A stretch of DNA of 64,000 nt, from positions 25,744,210-25,808,209 of the forward strand of contig CM019697.1 in assembly GCA_009760885.1 (NCBI GenBank). The letters run 5' to 3'. This DNA is from Achatina immaculata (lineage: Eukaryota > Mollusca > Gastropoda > Stylommatophora > Achatinidae). The notes under the pieces are model-generated. The model did not search any database. It worked only from the letters and a program-made list of their open reading frames with translations, and had not been told where the DNA came from. Made by a program: the position numbers and the translations under genes. Positions 43,586 to 54,974 of this stretch are shown piece by piece (position 1 is the first letter of the stretch; the number at the start of each line of letters is the position of its first letter).

Positions 43586-44387
43586 AAGTTCCTAAACATT
43601 TTTTTCTATATTTCGCCAACTTGTTGATTTCATTTTCTTACTATTAACTTCATGAACTAATTCAAGTTAATGAAATATTATGAGTTAGTTTTTCTCCTGC
43701 AATATTCAGTGTTAAAAGGTTTGTATGGTTAACATTAATTCTAGTCCATATTGTAAGTTTATTTTGTTTCCATGTTGCACTAGATCCTACAGATGTTGGT
43801 TTACAGCCCTTGAAATTCTTCCTCTCTCTCTCTCTCTCTGTGTTTCTTGTGTCGACTTACTAAGGCTGAGTTCATCCCATCAGGCAGCGGGTAGAGATAA
43901 ACATTTTTGCATGTGAGTTTTGTAAGAAGCTTTGGGCAGCTAAGTGAAAGATCATCTACGAAACAGGCATTACAACGCCTAATAACAGGGTCGACAAGCT
44001 TTTATAGTGTTGTGCCAAAGTAATGTTTCAAGGTCACTCAACCTAAGCCCACCATATTTTTATGTACAACACCCGATGAAACACATGACATAACTGTGTT
44101 ATTCCTTGTTGATTATTCAATATTTTAATATAAATAAGAACAAATACAGAAACTATGTTTTACAAAATTTAACTTGTGAACACATAATTGTGAAATTTTA
44201 TTACAAAATTGTCAAATGTATATTTTGTTAACACAAAAAAATTCAGTAACTTGAAGTGGCTTTGTATATAACATAGTGGCTTGTAACCTGGAACTATGAT
44301 TAGATATTATAGTTACAAGGCTACCCCTAGAGTAAACAAAACGTCACACAGGAAATGTACAGAACAAGACAGAAAACTGATTGCCAC
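43586..44387. other. unassigned region with (CT)n
   Basis: Contains (CT)10 or so at 43820-43840. No gene recognised. Confidence 0.45.
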
Positions 44388-44535
44388 GACACTAGAGACA
44401 GAGCACTACGATGGCACGACACTAGAGACAGAGCACTACGATGGCACGACACTAGAGACAGAGCACTACGATAGCACGACACTAGAGACAGAGCACTACG
44501 ATGGCACGACACTAGAGACAGAACACTATGATGAG
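44388..44535. repeat. 30-bp tandem repeat, 5 units
   Basis: ACACTAGAGACAGAGCACTA plus CGATGGCACG, near-perfect. Confidence 0.96.
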
Positions 44536-44702
44536 ACCCTGATAAGTTAAACAGACGAAACACACTTAGAAAAGGGCAGACACAATGACGCCGAAGAAGA
44601 GATGGACTAACGAAAGACGCTCATAAGTACAAAAGGTTGGCATGACCATTCCGCAAACAAAAGTTTGGTTGGTGACAAGTAGGAGGTGGATCATCATCAC
44701 CA

Positions 44703-44903
44703 TCAGGTGCCGTGTCGAATGGCGTTGGCTATTATGCTTCTCCAGAGTACCCGATCTTTCATGCAGGCCATCAGCTCTGTTCGTGACCTCCTCTCACACC
44801 ATCCCGTCAGACTGTCCAGTATCATTTCTCTTGGTCTTCCTCTTGATCTTCTTCCTTCTATTTTTCCTGTTGTTATAATATTTTCAATGCCCCCTCTTCT
44901 CAT
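44703..44903 (-). pseudogene. LINE B C-terminal piece
   Basis: 66 codons with GRRSRGRPREMILDSLTGW and a final NAIRHGT before the stop; same end as the nested fragment at 9593-10142. Confidence 0.88.
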
Positions 44904-45014
44904 TGCATGTCCTATGAAAGTACATTGTCTCTCTATCTTATTTTTTTGACAAAGTTTTTGTCTCTCCAGCTCTTCTCATATATTCTTCATTAGTTATTTT
45001 GTTGTCCAAGGGAT

Positions 45015-45920
45015 TCACAACATTCTTCTAATAAACCACATTTCTGCTGCTTCCAATGATTTTTGTGCAGACTTGCCTATTGTCCATGATTCACTTCTAT
45101 ATAACAAGATAGTTTCAATATAGCATTTTAGGACTCGTTTTCTAACATTCATTGGTAAGGATGTTTTGCATAATATGTTTCTAATTCTCTGAAATGCAGT
45201 CTTTGCTTGGCCTATTCTGTTCCTAATTTCTGTTCTGCATTTCCCATCTGAAGTTATTACTGTTCCAAGGTATTTGAATTTCTGCACCTGTTTTAGAATA
45301 GTTCTGTTTAATTTTATACTGCATGCTGGTGGATTCTGTTTCTTAGATATAACTATAGTCTCTGTCTTTTTGATGTTCAAAGTAAGGCCTTTCTGTTCAC
45401 TTTCTTTGGCAACTTTATCCAAGAGATTTTGCAGGTCTTGTTGGTTCTCAGCTATCAGTACTGTGTCGTCAGCATACCGAAGGTTGTTAATATTGTATCC
45501 TCCAATTTTTATGCCTGGTTCTGTGATGATCGTTCTTAGAATATTCTCGCTGTACAGAGAAAAAAGATCTGCAGATAGTACACATCCTTGTCGCATCCCT
45601 TGTTTTATAGGTTGATATTTTCCAGTTCTATTTTCAATTCGAATTGCTGCTTCTTGCTGCCAGTATAGATGTTTTACAATCCTCAGGTCTTTTCCATCTA
45701 TATTGATGTCTTCAAGCATTTTAATAATTTCATTATGTTTCACCTTGTCGAATGCCTTGGTGTAATCAATGAAGCATAAGTAGAGATCTTTCTGTACTTC
45801 TAAAGCTCTTTCTGTTAGTGTTCGTAAAGCATAAATGGCATTGTGTGTTCCTTTTCCTTCAACAAATCCAAACTGTTCATCTGCTATTTCAGTTTTTATT
45901 TTTTTCCTTGTTATTCTCAT
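45015..45920 (-). pseudogene. LINE B reverse-transcriptase core
   Basis: A 301-codon open frame. ADEQFGFVEGKGTHNAI, CFIDYTKAFDKV (motif A Asp), KQGMRQGCVLSADLFSLY (motif B) and LRYADDTVLI (motif C with the YADD pair) are all in order, followed by motif D/E (LTLNIKKTETIVIS, FKYLGTVI) and the C-terminal GKSAQKSLEAAEMW block. The catalytic aspartates are present. The frame breaks just after RRML. Confidence 0.93.
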
Positions 45921-45978
45921 AATGATTCTCAGAAGTAGCTTCGTTATGTGAAATGAGAGGCTGATAGTCCGGTGGTCA

Positions 45979-46566
45979 TCACATTCCTTTGCATCTGGTT
46001 TCTTTGGCTATAAACGTGAATTTAACCAGGTCACTGGGAATATAACCACTGTTATAAATGTCATTCAGTAACTTGGTTATTATTTTTATTCCTATCTCCT
46101 CTAGCGCCTCTATTTCTTCTATTGTTATATTATCAGGCCCAGTCGCTTTTCCTTTCTTCATGTGTTTGATGGCATCTATGATTTCATCTTCAAGTATTGG
46201 TGGTCCCTCACAGTTTTCAGTATCTGGTGTTAATTCTGGTCTTTCTCCTCCATATAGCTCACCGATGTACTCTGTCCACCTGTCCACAATGTCTTCTTTT
46301 CTCATTAACATTTTACCTTCTTTCGATTTCAGGCATCCTGTGGTATATTTTGTCTTCCTGTCTGTGAGTTCATTAATTCGTTTGCACATGTTTTTGCCGT
46401 CTTTATTATGTGAGTCCTCTATTTGTTTGCACTGTTCATTCAACAACACTTCCTTTGCTTCTCTGCATTTGCGTTTTATTTCTTTATTTATATTGCTATA
46501 TTTTTCTTGGTTATTTTTACTCCTCCTCCTCCTCTTGTCCATCAGTCTTAAGATGTCGTCTGCCAT
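45979..46566 (-). pseudogene. LINE B N-terminal RT and linker region
   Basis: A 195-codon piece with a charged helical linker (residues about 10-120), then EIIDAIKHMKKGKATGPDNI, the standard RT motif 0/1 region before the fingers. It ends in FTFIAKE; the next RT block is in another frame. Confidence 0.85.
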
Positions 46567-46570
46567 CCAT

Positions 46571-46852
46571 TTATTTTTGGGGTCTTCTTTTTTTCGATGG
46601 TATTATCTCCTTAACAGTTTGGTGGATATAATCTCTTAACAATGCCCATTGTTCATCTGTACTATTTATCTTTGCTATTGCATTGTGTCTATTTATTATA
46701 ATAAATCTGTATTGTTTTCGCATTTCTTGGTCATTTTTAAAGTGTTCTGTATTCAGTTTGATGTTTCTCACTTTTCTGCCTGCTTTCTTTAGCTTTATTC
46801 TAACTCTTCCACAGAGTGGATCATGGTCACTATTGCAGTCAGCTCCTGACAT
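46571..46852 (-). pseudogene. LINE B linker with end of endonuclease
   Basis: A 93-codon piece beginning near SGADCNSDHDPLCGRVRI, which carries the terminal His motif of the APE endonuclease, then a basic linker KLKKAGRKVRNIKL. Continues the coding order after a frameshift near 46900. Confidence 0.85.
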
Positions 46853-46953
46853 AGTTTTTGTTGATATTAATGCATTCCGGAATCGTTTGTTGATAATATG
46901 TAGTCTATCTGGTTAAAAGTCTTTTTGTCTGGGCTGCACCACGTTGCCAGTCT

Positions 46954-47661
46954 TCAGGGATGTTGTTTAAACCAGGTGTTTCCTACAACCATGCTATGTA
47001 TTCTTGCCCATTCAATTAATTTACTACCTCTGTCATTCCTCTCCCCCAGTCCATAGTCACCAACGATGTCTGAAGTTCTTCCTTTACCAACTTTGGCATT
47101 AAAATCTCCCATGACTATAGTAACTTCATGTGACTTTGTATATTTCAGGGCTATCTCTATGTCATTATAAAATAGCTGTACATCTTCTTCACAGCTTTCA
47201 GATGTTGGAGTGTGCACTTGTATAATATTTATGTTTATTGATCGTCCTTTCAGTTGGGCTAGCAGGACTCGGTCCGAGATGTTCAAATATCCTACAATTG
47301 TCCTTGCTGTTTGTTCGTCAAATATTACTCCTACTCCTCGTTCATGTTTCTCACTTCCTGAATATATTATTGTATATTTATCAGAGTTTATCTTTCCTGC
47401 ACCTGTCCATCTAACTTCACTCATTCCTAATATGTTGATCTTCATCTTTTCCATTTCCCTCTTTACATTTTCTAATTTTTCAGCCTGGAATAGAGTTCTA
47501 ACATTCCATGTTGTTATTTCTAACTTGTTAGTTTTGCCACCAGTAGCTTGATGACGATCTGGCCTCACCTGTGGCTCGTGAGCTGCCCTACCGGACGAGG
47601 CTGTTCCAGAGGAACATCCATTAACGTCGTTCATGACAAATCTATTACTCTGAATAAGCAT
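46954..47661 (-). pseudogene. LINE B APE-type endonuclease domain
   Basis: A 235-codon open frame. From about residue 48 it reads LEITTWNVRTL (N-terminal Asn motif), then MSEVRWTG (catalytic Glu), and GDFNAKVG near residue 193 (catalytic Asp-x-Asn). The final SDH-type motif (SDHDPLCG) lies in a different frame just downstream, in the piece at 46852-46571. The family nicks target DNA to prime reverse transcription. The split across frames shows it is inactive. Confidence 0.88.
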
Positions 47662-48117
47662 AATTGTTCTTTGGAGCTACAATAGTGGTTTCCCGTTGCC
47701 TTCTGTCGGTTTGTATATGGGCTCTCCGCTAGCCTTTGGACTCCCTGTCCTACCCGCAAGGCAGCGGAAGCGAGAGGTTTTAAGGCACCTCTTACCTGCC
47801 TGGTATTCCCTTCACTGAGCACCTGAGGCACTTTATAGGAGTAGTAGAGCCACATACTTCCCCACTTCGCTGTCTGAGACTACCGCCAGTTGCTTATTCG
47901 ACGGCGGACCAGACTAGTAATCATTCAACAGGCAGAGGTAGAAAGTGCTAAAGGCAATAAAAGAATAGAAGGATGGACCTTCAACACCATAAAACTGACA
48001 GGTCATGACTCAAGAACCAGTCGGTACGCAGATCAAAACCAGTGGACCAATTAGGGGTGTGGCAGGAATACCGATTGGTGAGTTCGATAAACTGGATGTA
48101 GAGATAGAACAAGGAGA

Positions 48118-48535
48118 CCGAGAGAGAATCTGACTCAGACACACAGAGACTCAGACAAGGAGAAGAGAGAATCTGACTCAGACACACAGAGACTCAGACA
48201 AGGAGAAGAGATAATCTGACTCAAACACACAGAGACTCAGACAGGGAGAAGAGATAATCTGACTCAGACACACAGAGACTCAGACAGGGAGAAGAGAGTC
48301 TGACTCAGACACACAGAGACTCAGACAAGGAGAAGAGAGAATCTGACTCAGACACACGAGACTCAGACAGGGAGAAGAGATAATCTGACTCAAACACACA
48401 GAGACTCAGACAGGGAGAAGAGAGTCTGACTCAGAAACACAGAGACTCAGACAGGGAGAAGGGAGAATCTGACTCAGACACAACGAGACAGCCAGAGAGA
48501 AGAGAGAATCTGAGTCCGAAACACAGAGACAGATA
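48118..48535. repeat. about 43-bp tandem repeat, about 9.5 units
   Basis: Units contain AATCTGACTCAGACACACAG and AGACTCAGACAAGGAGAAGA, some shortened (GAAGAGAGTCTGAC). Right-hand units diverge. Confidence 0.94.
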
Positions 48536-48647
48536 GGTAGAGCTAGACCGGGAGAGATATGCAGACAGGAAAAAAAGACAGAGACTCACAGAAGGATAGC
48601 CAGAGTTAGACAACGAGAATTAGAGAGGTTAGGCAGATGGAACTAGA

Positions 48648-49717
48648 TGGCGATACAGTGAGACAGACATAGATAGATACAGTGAGACAGACATAGATAG
48701 ATACAGTGAGACAGACATAGATAGATACAGTGATACAGATATAGATAGGTACAGTGATACAGACATAGATAGATACAGTGATACAGACATAGATAGGTAC
48801 AGTGATACAGACATAGACAGATACAGTGATACAGACATAGATAGGTACAGTGATACAGACATAGATAGATACAGTGATACAGACATAGACAGATACAGTG
48901 ATACAGACATAGATAGGTACAGTGATACAGACATAGATAGGTACAGTGAGACAGACATAGATAAATCCAGTGATACAGGCATAGATAGATCCAGTGATAC
49001 AGACATAGATAGATCCAGTGATACAGACATAGATAGATACAGTGATACAGACATAGACAGATACAGTGAGACAGACATAGATAGGTACAGTGATACAGAC
49101 ATAGATAGATACAGTGATACAGACATAGATAGGTACAGTGATGCAGACATAGATAGATACAGTGATACAGACATAGATAGGTACAGTGATACAGACATAA
49201 ATAGATACAATGATACAGATATAGATAGATACAGTGATACAGACATAAATAGGTACAGTGATACAGACATAGATAGGTACAGTGATACAGACATAGATAG
49301 GTACAGTGATACAGACATAGATAGGTACAGTGATACAGGCATAGATAGGTACAGTGATACAGACATAGATAGGTATAGTGATACAGACATAGATAGGTAC
49401 AGTGATACAGACATAGATAGGTACAGTGATACAGACATAGATAGGTACAGTGATACAGACATAGATAGATACAGTGATACAGACATAGACAGATACAGTG
49501 ATACAGACATAGATAGATACAGTGATACAGACATAGATAGGTACAGTGAGACGGACATAGATAGATCCAGTGATACAGACATAGATAGATCCAGTGATAC
49601 AGACATAGATAGATACAGTGATACAGACATAGACAGATACAGTGATACAGACATAGATAGATACAGTGATACAGACATAGATAGGTACAGTGAGACAGAC
49701 ATAGATAGGTACAGTGA
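48648..49717. repeat. 24-bp minisatellite, left block, about 44 units
   Basis: Unit ATACAGACATAGATAGGTAC plus AGTG. Variants (ATAGATAGATCCAGTG, GACAGATAC) recur as groups at about 48960-49075 and 49560-49640, so blocks have been copied. The minus frame of 401 codons (49834-48629) with the period-8 LYLSMSVS is the repeat read through, continuing from LINE E. Confidence 0.97.
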
Positions 49718-49977
49718 ATGAATGAATGAATGAATGAATGAATAATCTTTATTTTTCAAGGGTAAAGAATTGGGCACGCAGGCCCGTCTTACATTCTGCC
49801 CTTCATCACTCCATCTTTCATTCTTCCCACACACTTGATTTAGTACAAAAATACAAATTAAATTAGTAAAAACATATCAAAAGAGTGTAAGATTTAACTA
49901 CTACATTCAAGGTAAAAGAGAAAAAGTAATTAACCTAATAAAATAGCACTCACGCACACATACATACGCAGACATAT

Positions 49978-51253
49978 CTTCTTATCCTTATCTTATATCC
50001 TTCCCGTGCCGTTAAACGTCACATAGGGCTCGCAAAGTAGTTCGCCAATTTTTCCTGTCTTCGGTGAGTCTTTCAACCTCATCAAAGGATTTTATGCCAG
50101 TTAATTTGGCCTCTCTTAATAATGTCCTCTTCAGAGTTTCACGCGGTCTGGCTCTTTTTCTTCGGCCTGTTGTGTTCCACTTGATAGCTTGTTTTGGGAT
50201 TCTCTGATCATTTCTTCTCATCAAGTGACCAACATATGTCCATCTCCTTTTCCTGATCACCCATGAAACTGATTGTTGTTCAGTCATCTGTCTTATCTCT
50301 GCATTGTTCTTGAATTCATTCCACTTGATGCTGAGTATTTTCCTTAGGCATTTGTTTTCAAAAGAGTCTAATTTCTTTTCTATTTCTTTAGTTGTTTTCC
50401 AGCTTTCGCATGCATAAATGAGGGTGGATATTACATTTGAATTGAATAGTCTTAACTTGGTTTTTGTGCTTATAACTTTTGAATTCCATATGTTCTCAAG
50501 ATTCTTGAAGATTGATGCTGCTTTTGTAATTCTGATCCTAACTTCCTTTCTAGTGTCACCATCCTGGTCTATGTAGCTGCCAAGGTATGCAAATTGAGTG
50601 ACTTCTTCAATATCTGTCCCTTCTATGTGTATTTTTCCAATTTGATTGATGGGAATTTTCATTATTTTTGTTTTGTCCTTGTTAATTTCAAGTCCTATTT
50701 TGCTAGCCAGTGAAGACAGGCTTTCTGTTTTTTCTTGCATGGAATTCACATTATTACTGATAAGAGTTATGTCATCAGCAAAATCAAGATCTTCTAGTTG
50801 GGTCCCATGTACCCAGTCAATACCTGTGTTACCTGTGCAGCATTTTTTCATTAAGAAGTCTATTGTAATCCCAAAAAGTAAAGGAGACAGTATACATCCT
50901 TGTTTCTCGCCTGTTTCAATCTGGAACCATTCACTCATCCCTTCTTCTGTCTTGACTGCACAAACATATCCATTGTATAAGTCCTTAATGATGTTGACAA
51001 TTTTAGATGGTATTCCATATAGACATAAAATTCTCCATAATGAATCTCTGTGTATGCTATCAAATGCCTTTTTAAAATCTATGAAGTTCAGTATTAATGG
51101 TTTCTGCTTTTCAATGTGTTCTTCAAGTATTATTCTGAGAGTAAAGATCTGGTCGAGACAGCTTCTCCCTTTTCGAAATCCTGCTTGTTCTTCTCTCATT
51201 GCAGTATCAACTATATCTTTGAGTCTATTCAAAATGACCTTGCAAAATACTTT
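49978..51253 (-). pseudogene. LINE C RT fragment (uninterrupted RT, no endonuclease)
   Basis: Begins KVFCKVILNRL just inside the 10-bp target duplication GCAGACATAT (49968-49977 and 51254-51263) and runs to the stop at 50012 (about 413 codons of LINE, with 17 codons of host sequence before). All RT blocks are present: REEQAGFRKGRSC, NFIDFKKAFDSI (motif A), TGEKQGCILSPLLF (motif B), DLDFADDITLI (motif C, FADD), FAYLGSYI, then RRWTYVGHLMRRND and the GRRKRARPRETL terminal block. It is 5'-truncated at the start of RT but not frameshifted, which suggests a recent insertion. The tail is ATAAGATAAGGATAAG. Confidence 0.94.
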
Positions 51254-51263
51254 GCAGACATAT

Positions 51264-52185
51264 ACATAAATAAAAATACATTGTAAATACAGATCTTCTA
51301 ACATATGTTTTTTTTAAACAAACATTAAAATAATTTCTAACAATATCTAACAAGTTGTTTTTCTAACTATGTCACTGAAGTACTTGATGGTTTACGAGCC
51401 ATGTGTTGAGAGAGTGCTGGCTATTGTATGGAGGCATATAATTACAAGCAAGTAAATAATGAAACAGGTTTGAGTTAAAGGATGAAGTATTACCAATGGA
51501 TTTTAAATTGTAGGGGAGGGTGTTCCAGAGCTGTACTGCAGAGTATGCAAGGCTTTTCTAGTACATATCAATTCTGGGTTTAGGAAGAAGACAGTTTTTT
51601 AAACGCTGGCTATGTTTAGTGTTATACGTAAACAGTGACCACAAGTAAGGCGGAGCATTGTGCGACAGAATTCTGTGAACAAACTTAACTTTGTTTAAAA
51701 TGATTCTACTTTTGAGGGGTAGAATTTTGAGTTGTTTGTGTTGATCTAGAGTCTGTACTGGGTGTTTGTCACAAATAAGATTTAATGCTCGCTTGTGAAG
51801 TGAGTAGAACCTTTTTGTGTTTGAGACTGAGCATCCATCCCAGATTGTGGAACAGTAATCTAAGTGTGTTTGTATGTGTGATATGTAGTATATTTTTCTT
51901 GTGTTTTTGTCGATAAAGTGTTTAATTTTGGCTAATTGGTAAACTTTCTGTGCAGTCAACTTTGTTAGGTTATGTATGTGAAAATATTCCAAGTTAAATG
52001 CTGATCAATGATGAGTCCTAGGGTTTTATGTTCATGAACATTTTCTTTTGCCTTAGTCCCAGCACAAAGCTGTAGAGAAGTTTTAGTTGCATTTTGCAGT
52101 TTCTGTCTTGTAGTGATGAGCATGGATTTTGTTTTGTTTTGTTGGTGTTTATCAACATACCATTTTTATTACTCCATTTATCAAA
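51264..52185 (-). pseudogene. LINE E C-terminal region between the two nested LINEs
   Basis: On minus, FDKWSNKNGMLINTNKTK, a frameshift, then the 144-codon frame 51992-51558: QLAKIKHFIDKNTRK, HIQTHLDYCSTIW, LHKRALNLI, and further NTLPYNLKS and NTWLVNHQ in the following frame. Matches the region after motif E in CR1/Jockey-type RTs. A stop near 51558 and the frameshift show it is dead. Confidence 0.85.
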
Positions 52186-52686
52186 TATATGGAAATCAAA
52201 AAAACTAAGCATAAATATGAAAGTCAGGATATTTAAGAGTAATGTTCTAAGTGTACTACTCTATGGAAGTGAATGCTGGAAAATCACCAAAACCATAGAA
52301 AACAAGTTGAATTCTTTCCAGACTAAATGTTTACGAAGAATTAGACAAATATTTTGGCCAAACACTATAAGAAATAACATCTTATTAGCAGAAATGCAGA
52401 TGAAACCACTGACAACAATTATTGAGGAAAGACGCTGGCAATGGTTGGGACATGTGCTCCGAATGACTGACAACTCACTACCAAAAATAGCACTAAGATG
52501 GACACCACAGGGGAGCAGAAGTAAGGGTAGACCAAAAGAGACATGGAGAAGAACAACAGAAAGGATGTTGAGCAATAGAGGGCTCACCTGGGCAAGAGCA
52601 GAAAAAAAGGCAAAGGACAGGCATTTGTGGAAAACCCTTGCGGAAGCCCCATGTGCCCTGGGCACTTAAGGTTCAGAGAGAGAGAG
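52186..52686 (+). pseudogene. LINE D 3' fragment nested in LINE E
   Basis: Opposite strand to LINE E. Open plus frame: NIWKSKKLSINMKVRIF, LYGSECWKITKTIE, RRWQWLGHVLRM, GRPKETWRRTTERML, ending LGT and an (AG)n tail at 52676-52686. It is flanked by ATTTATCAAA at 52176-52185 and 52687-52696. Only the C-terminal region of an RT protein is present. It resembles LINE C in layout but is a separate family. Confidence 0.92.
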
Positions 52687-54014
52687 ATTTATCAAACTGT
52701 TTATATCATTTTGGAGCGTTGTCTGTAGGTTATTGATGTCATATTTACTATTGTAAACAGTACAGTCGTCAGCGAAAAGATCACATGAAGAGTGCTTTAA
52801 ATGTAGTGGTAGGTCGTTAATATAGATAGCAAAGAGAAGGGGACCAAGAATGGAGCCTTGAGGAATACCGGTATCAACCACAGACGAGCCAGATATTTTG
52901 TTTCTAAAGCAAACTACTTGTTTTCTACCTGAGAGAAAAGATGTAATACATTTTGTTAGGTCAGGATGTAATCTATAGCCTTCCAGCTTTTTTGCAAGAA
53001 TTTCATGATCAATCATATCGAAGGCTTTCTTAAAATCAACAAAGACAGCACCACACAATTTGTCATCATTTATATTAGACAGCCAGCTTTCTGTCATTTT
53101 AGTTAATGCTGTGTGGCAGGAGTAATTTGGTCTAAAACCTGACTGACTGTCTATTAGTAGACTGTTTTCTTGCATGTGGAGCAGAGTTAACTTTTGTATA
53201 TGTTTTTCAAGAGGTTTTGATAGTGATGACAGAATGGATATGGGTCTATAGTTTGAGAGGTCACTAGTCTGTCCAGATTTTAAAAGAGGAAAAACTTTGG
53301 CGAGTTTAAAAGCGTCAGGGAAATATTTTTTGTCAATACACAAGTTGTTTAAGTATGTTAGTGTGTCTGTGATAACTGGTGCAGCGTAGCGTAGTATCTT
53401 GTTACTAATGTCATCACATCCAGCTGAGTTAGTGTTCTTTAAGGACCGGATGTAGTTATAAACCTCACTGACTGTGAGGAAAGGAATATTAATTTGTTTT
53501 AGCTTTACAGATTTACTGTCGCTGAAAGTTTTCAACACGCTCAGGTCGCAATTAGGGGTCGGTAATGAAGATTTTAGAATACTAATTTCTTCCCTAAAAT
53601 GTTCACTGAAGTTAGTGCAAGTATGTTCACCATTAAGTGTTTGTGGGTCAGTTTGCTTCCTTTTATTTACAAGAGTATTAATCGCTTTCCAGATTGATTT
53701 ACTATCAGTTTTGTCTTTCACCAAATTTCTGAAGTAATTTTTCTTTTCCTGCCTAATTAAATACTGCACCTTATTCCTAAGTGAACGATAGCTACTGAAA
53801 TTTCTGCTTTTGTGAGCTTCATCCCGTTTCCTCATGAGTTGCAATATATCGGGAGTTATACACTGGGATTTTGTTACGTGTTTTACTCTCATTTCTTTGA
53901 TGGGGACATGCTTGTCAAAAATATTTCGAAATATCTTGATCCAGTATTCGATAGCCTCATCTGGATTTGTTAACTGGAAAACGTACGTAAGAGGCGAAGC
54001 TTTTAGATCAGTTG
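52687..54014 (-). pseudogene. LINE E reverse transcriptase
   Basis: A continuous open frame from the truncation point at 54014 to the LINE D junction (about 440 codons). A basic linker region (SYRSLRNKVQYLIRQEKK) precedes the RT: SAGCDDISNKIL, FPLLKSGQTSDLSNYRPISI, QSGFRPNYSCHTAL, AVFVDFKKAFDMIDHEIL (motif A), TGIPQGSILGPLLFAIYIND (motif B) and DLFADDCTVY (motif C, FADD). IPQGSILGPLLF and NYRPISI are typical of the CR1/Jockey group. The linker and RT are in one frame, so the element was probably young when LINE D broke it. A first methionine in this frame at 53892 is not a natural start. Confidence 0.94.
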
Positions 54015-54130
54015 TGAGACAGACATAGATAGGTACAGTGAGACAGACATGGATAGATACAGTGAGAGAGACATAGATAGATACAGTGAGACAGACATAG
54101 ATAGATACAGTGAGACAGACACAGATAGAT
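54015..54130. repeat. 24-bp minisatellite, right block, about 5 units
   Basis: Same unit as 48648-49717, in phase across the LINE E insertion. Confidence 0.95.
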
Positions 54131-54317
54131 ATTGTGTAATCATTATTAGATAGATTTGGACCGATGTGGTCAATCCGTTTTAGTTGATAGACAGACAGTG
54201 AAAGCCGGCGATAGGTAAGAGGATAATTTCTGAAAATAGAATCTAGACAGATTCGGAGATGCAGACATGTAGATTCTCCAGGCCAGACGGGGAGGCACAG
54301 AACATTTAGAGACCGAT
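54131..54317. other. unassigned spacer
   Basis: Unique sequence, no feature recognised. Confidence 0.4.
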
Positions 54318-54722
54318 GGTCGAATATTCTAGCTGATAGTCGAGTATTCTAGCTGATAGTCGAGTATTCTAGCTGATGGTCGAGTATTCTAGCTGATGGT
54401 CGAGTATTCTAGCTGATGGTCGAGTATTCTAGCTGATGGTCGAGTATTCTAGATGATGGTCAAGTATTCTAGCTGATGGTCGAGTATTCTAGCTGATGGT
54501 CGAGTATTCTAGCTGATGGTCAAGTATTCTAGCTGATGGTCGAGTATTCTAGCTGATGGTCAAGTATTCTAGCTGATGGTCGAGTATTCTAGATGATGGT
54601 CAAGTATTCTAGCTGATGGTCGAGTATTCTAGATGATGGTCAAGTATTCTAGCTGATGGTCGAGTATTCTAGATGATGGTCAAGTATTCTAGCTGATGGT
54701 CGAGTATTCTAGCTGATGGTCA
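54318..54722. repeat. 20-bp tandem repeat, about 20 units
   Basis: GCTGATGGTCGAGTATTCTA with CAAG and AGATGATGG variants. The variant pairs alternate in the right half, an 80-bp-like higher-order pattern. Confidence 0.97.
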
Positions 54723-54795
54723 TCCTTAAGAACGACTTCTCCGCTATCTCTTGTGTTTATTTATTGATCTGTAAAATCGTGGACATTCTGTACCA

Positions 54796-54886
54796 CCTTC
54801 AGCACAGTCAGCACCTTCAGCACAGTCAGCACCTTCAGCACAGTCAGCACCTTCAGCACAGTCAGCACCTTCAGCACAGTCAGCTG
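54796..54886. repeat. 18-bp tandem repeat, 5 units
   Basis: CAGCACCTTCAGCACAGT, perfect copies. Confidence 0.97.
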
Positions 54887-54974
54887 GTGTAAGTAAGTGT
54901 GTGTTCCTGGACACGGGATAATGGAGTCGTAGTACTTGTTCATGTTTAGTAACTAAACCCTGGAACTATTCTTT

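Larger units (their letters stand above)
44690..47930 (-). mobile_element. LINE B: near-full-length EN-RT non-LTR retrotransposon, inactive
   Basis: About 3.2 kb on minus in the order 5' leader, APE endonuclease, linker, RT, C-terminal block and 3' tail (ATG/ATGG repeats at 44690-44704). It is the longest coding element in the window. At least five frame changes separate the pieces, so it makes no intact product. The leader (47930-47662) includes an AAGGCAACGGGAAACCACTA block, a kind of sequence often seen near the start of RTE-type LINEs (from memory). The exact 5' boundary and target duplication were not identified. Confidence 0.88.
49718..54014 (-). mobile_element. LINE E: CR1/Jockey-type LINE, 5'-truncated, holding LINE C and LINE D
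   Basis: The outermost insertion in the 24-bp array, which resumes at 54015. On minus the pieces in order are 54014-52687 (linker and RT), 52185-51264 (C-terminal region) and 49967-49718 (3' end). The 3' end reads ...AAATAAAGATT followed by (ATTC)n at 49718-49741. Without its two passengers it is about 2.5 kb. It lacks an endonuclease, so it is 5'-truncated. The array sequence TGAGACAGACATAGATAGGT is on both sides, so the length of the target duplication cannot be told from repeat phase. Confidence 0.92.

Noticed and set aside
46058..46639. 193-codon plus frame with hydrophobic stretches as a membrane protein
   Set aside because: It is the complement of the charged LINE B linker. Hydrophobicity is an antisense effect.
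45274..47551. Plus-strand frames opposite LINE B as genes
   Set aside because: Antisense shadows of LINE B coding, no domain of their own.
48629..49834. 401-codon minus frame with LYLSMSVS repeats
   Set aside because: A 24-bp unit read through, preceded by the 3' end of LINE E. Not a protein.
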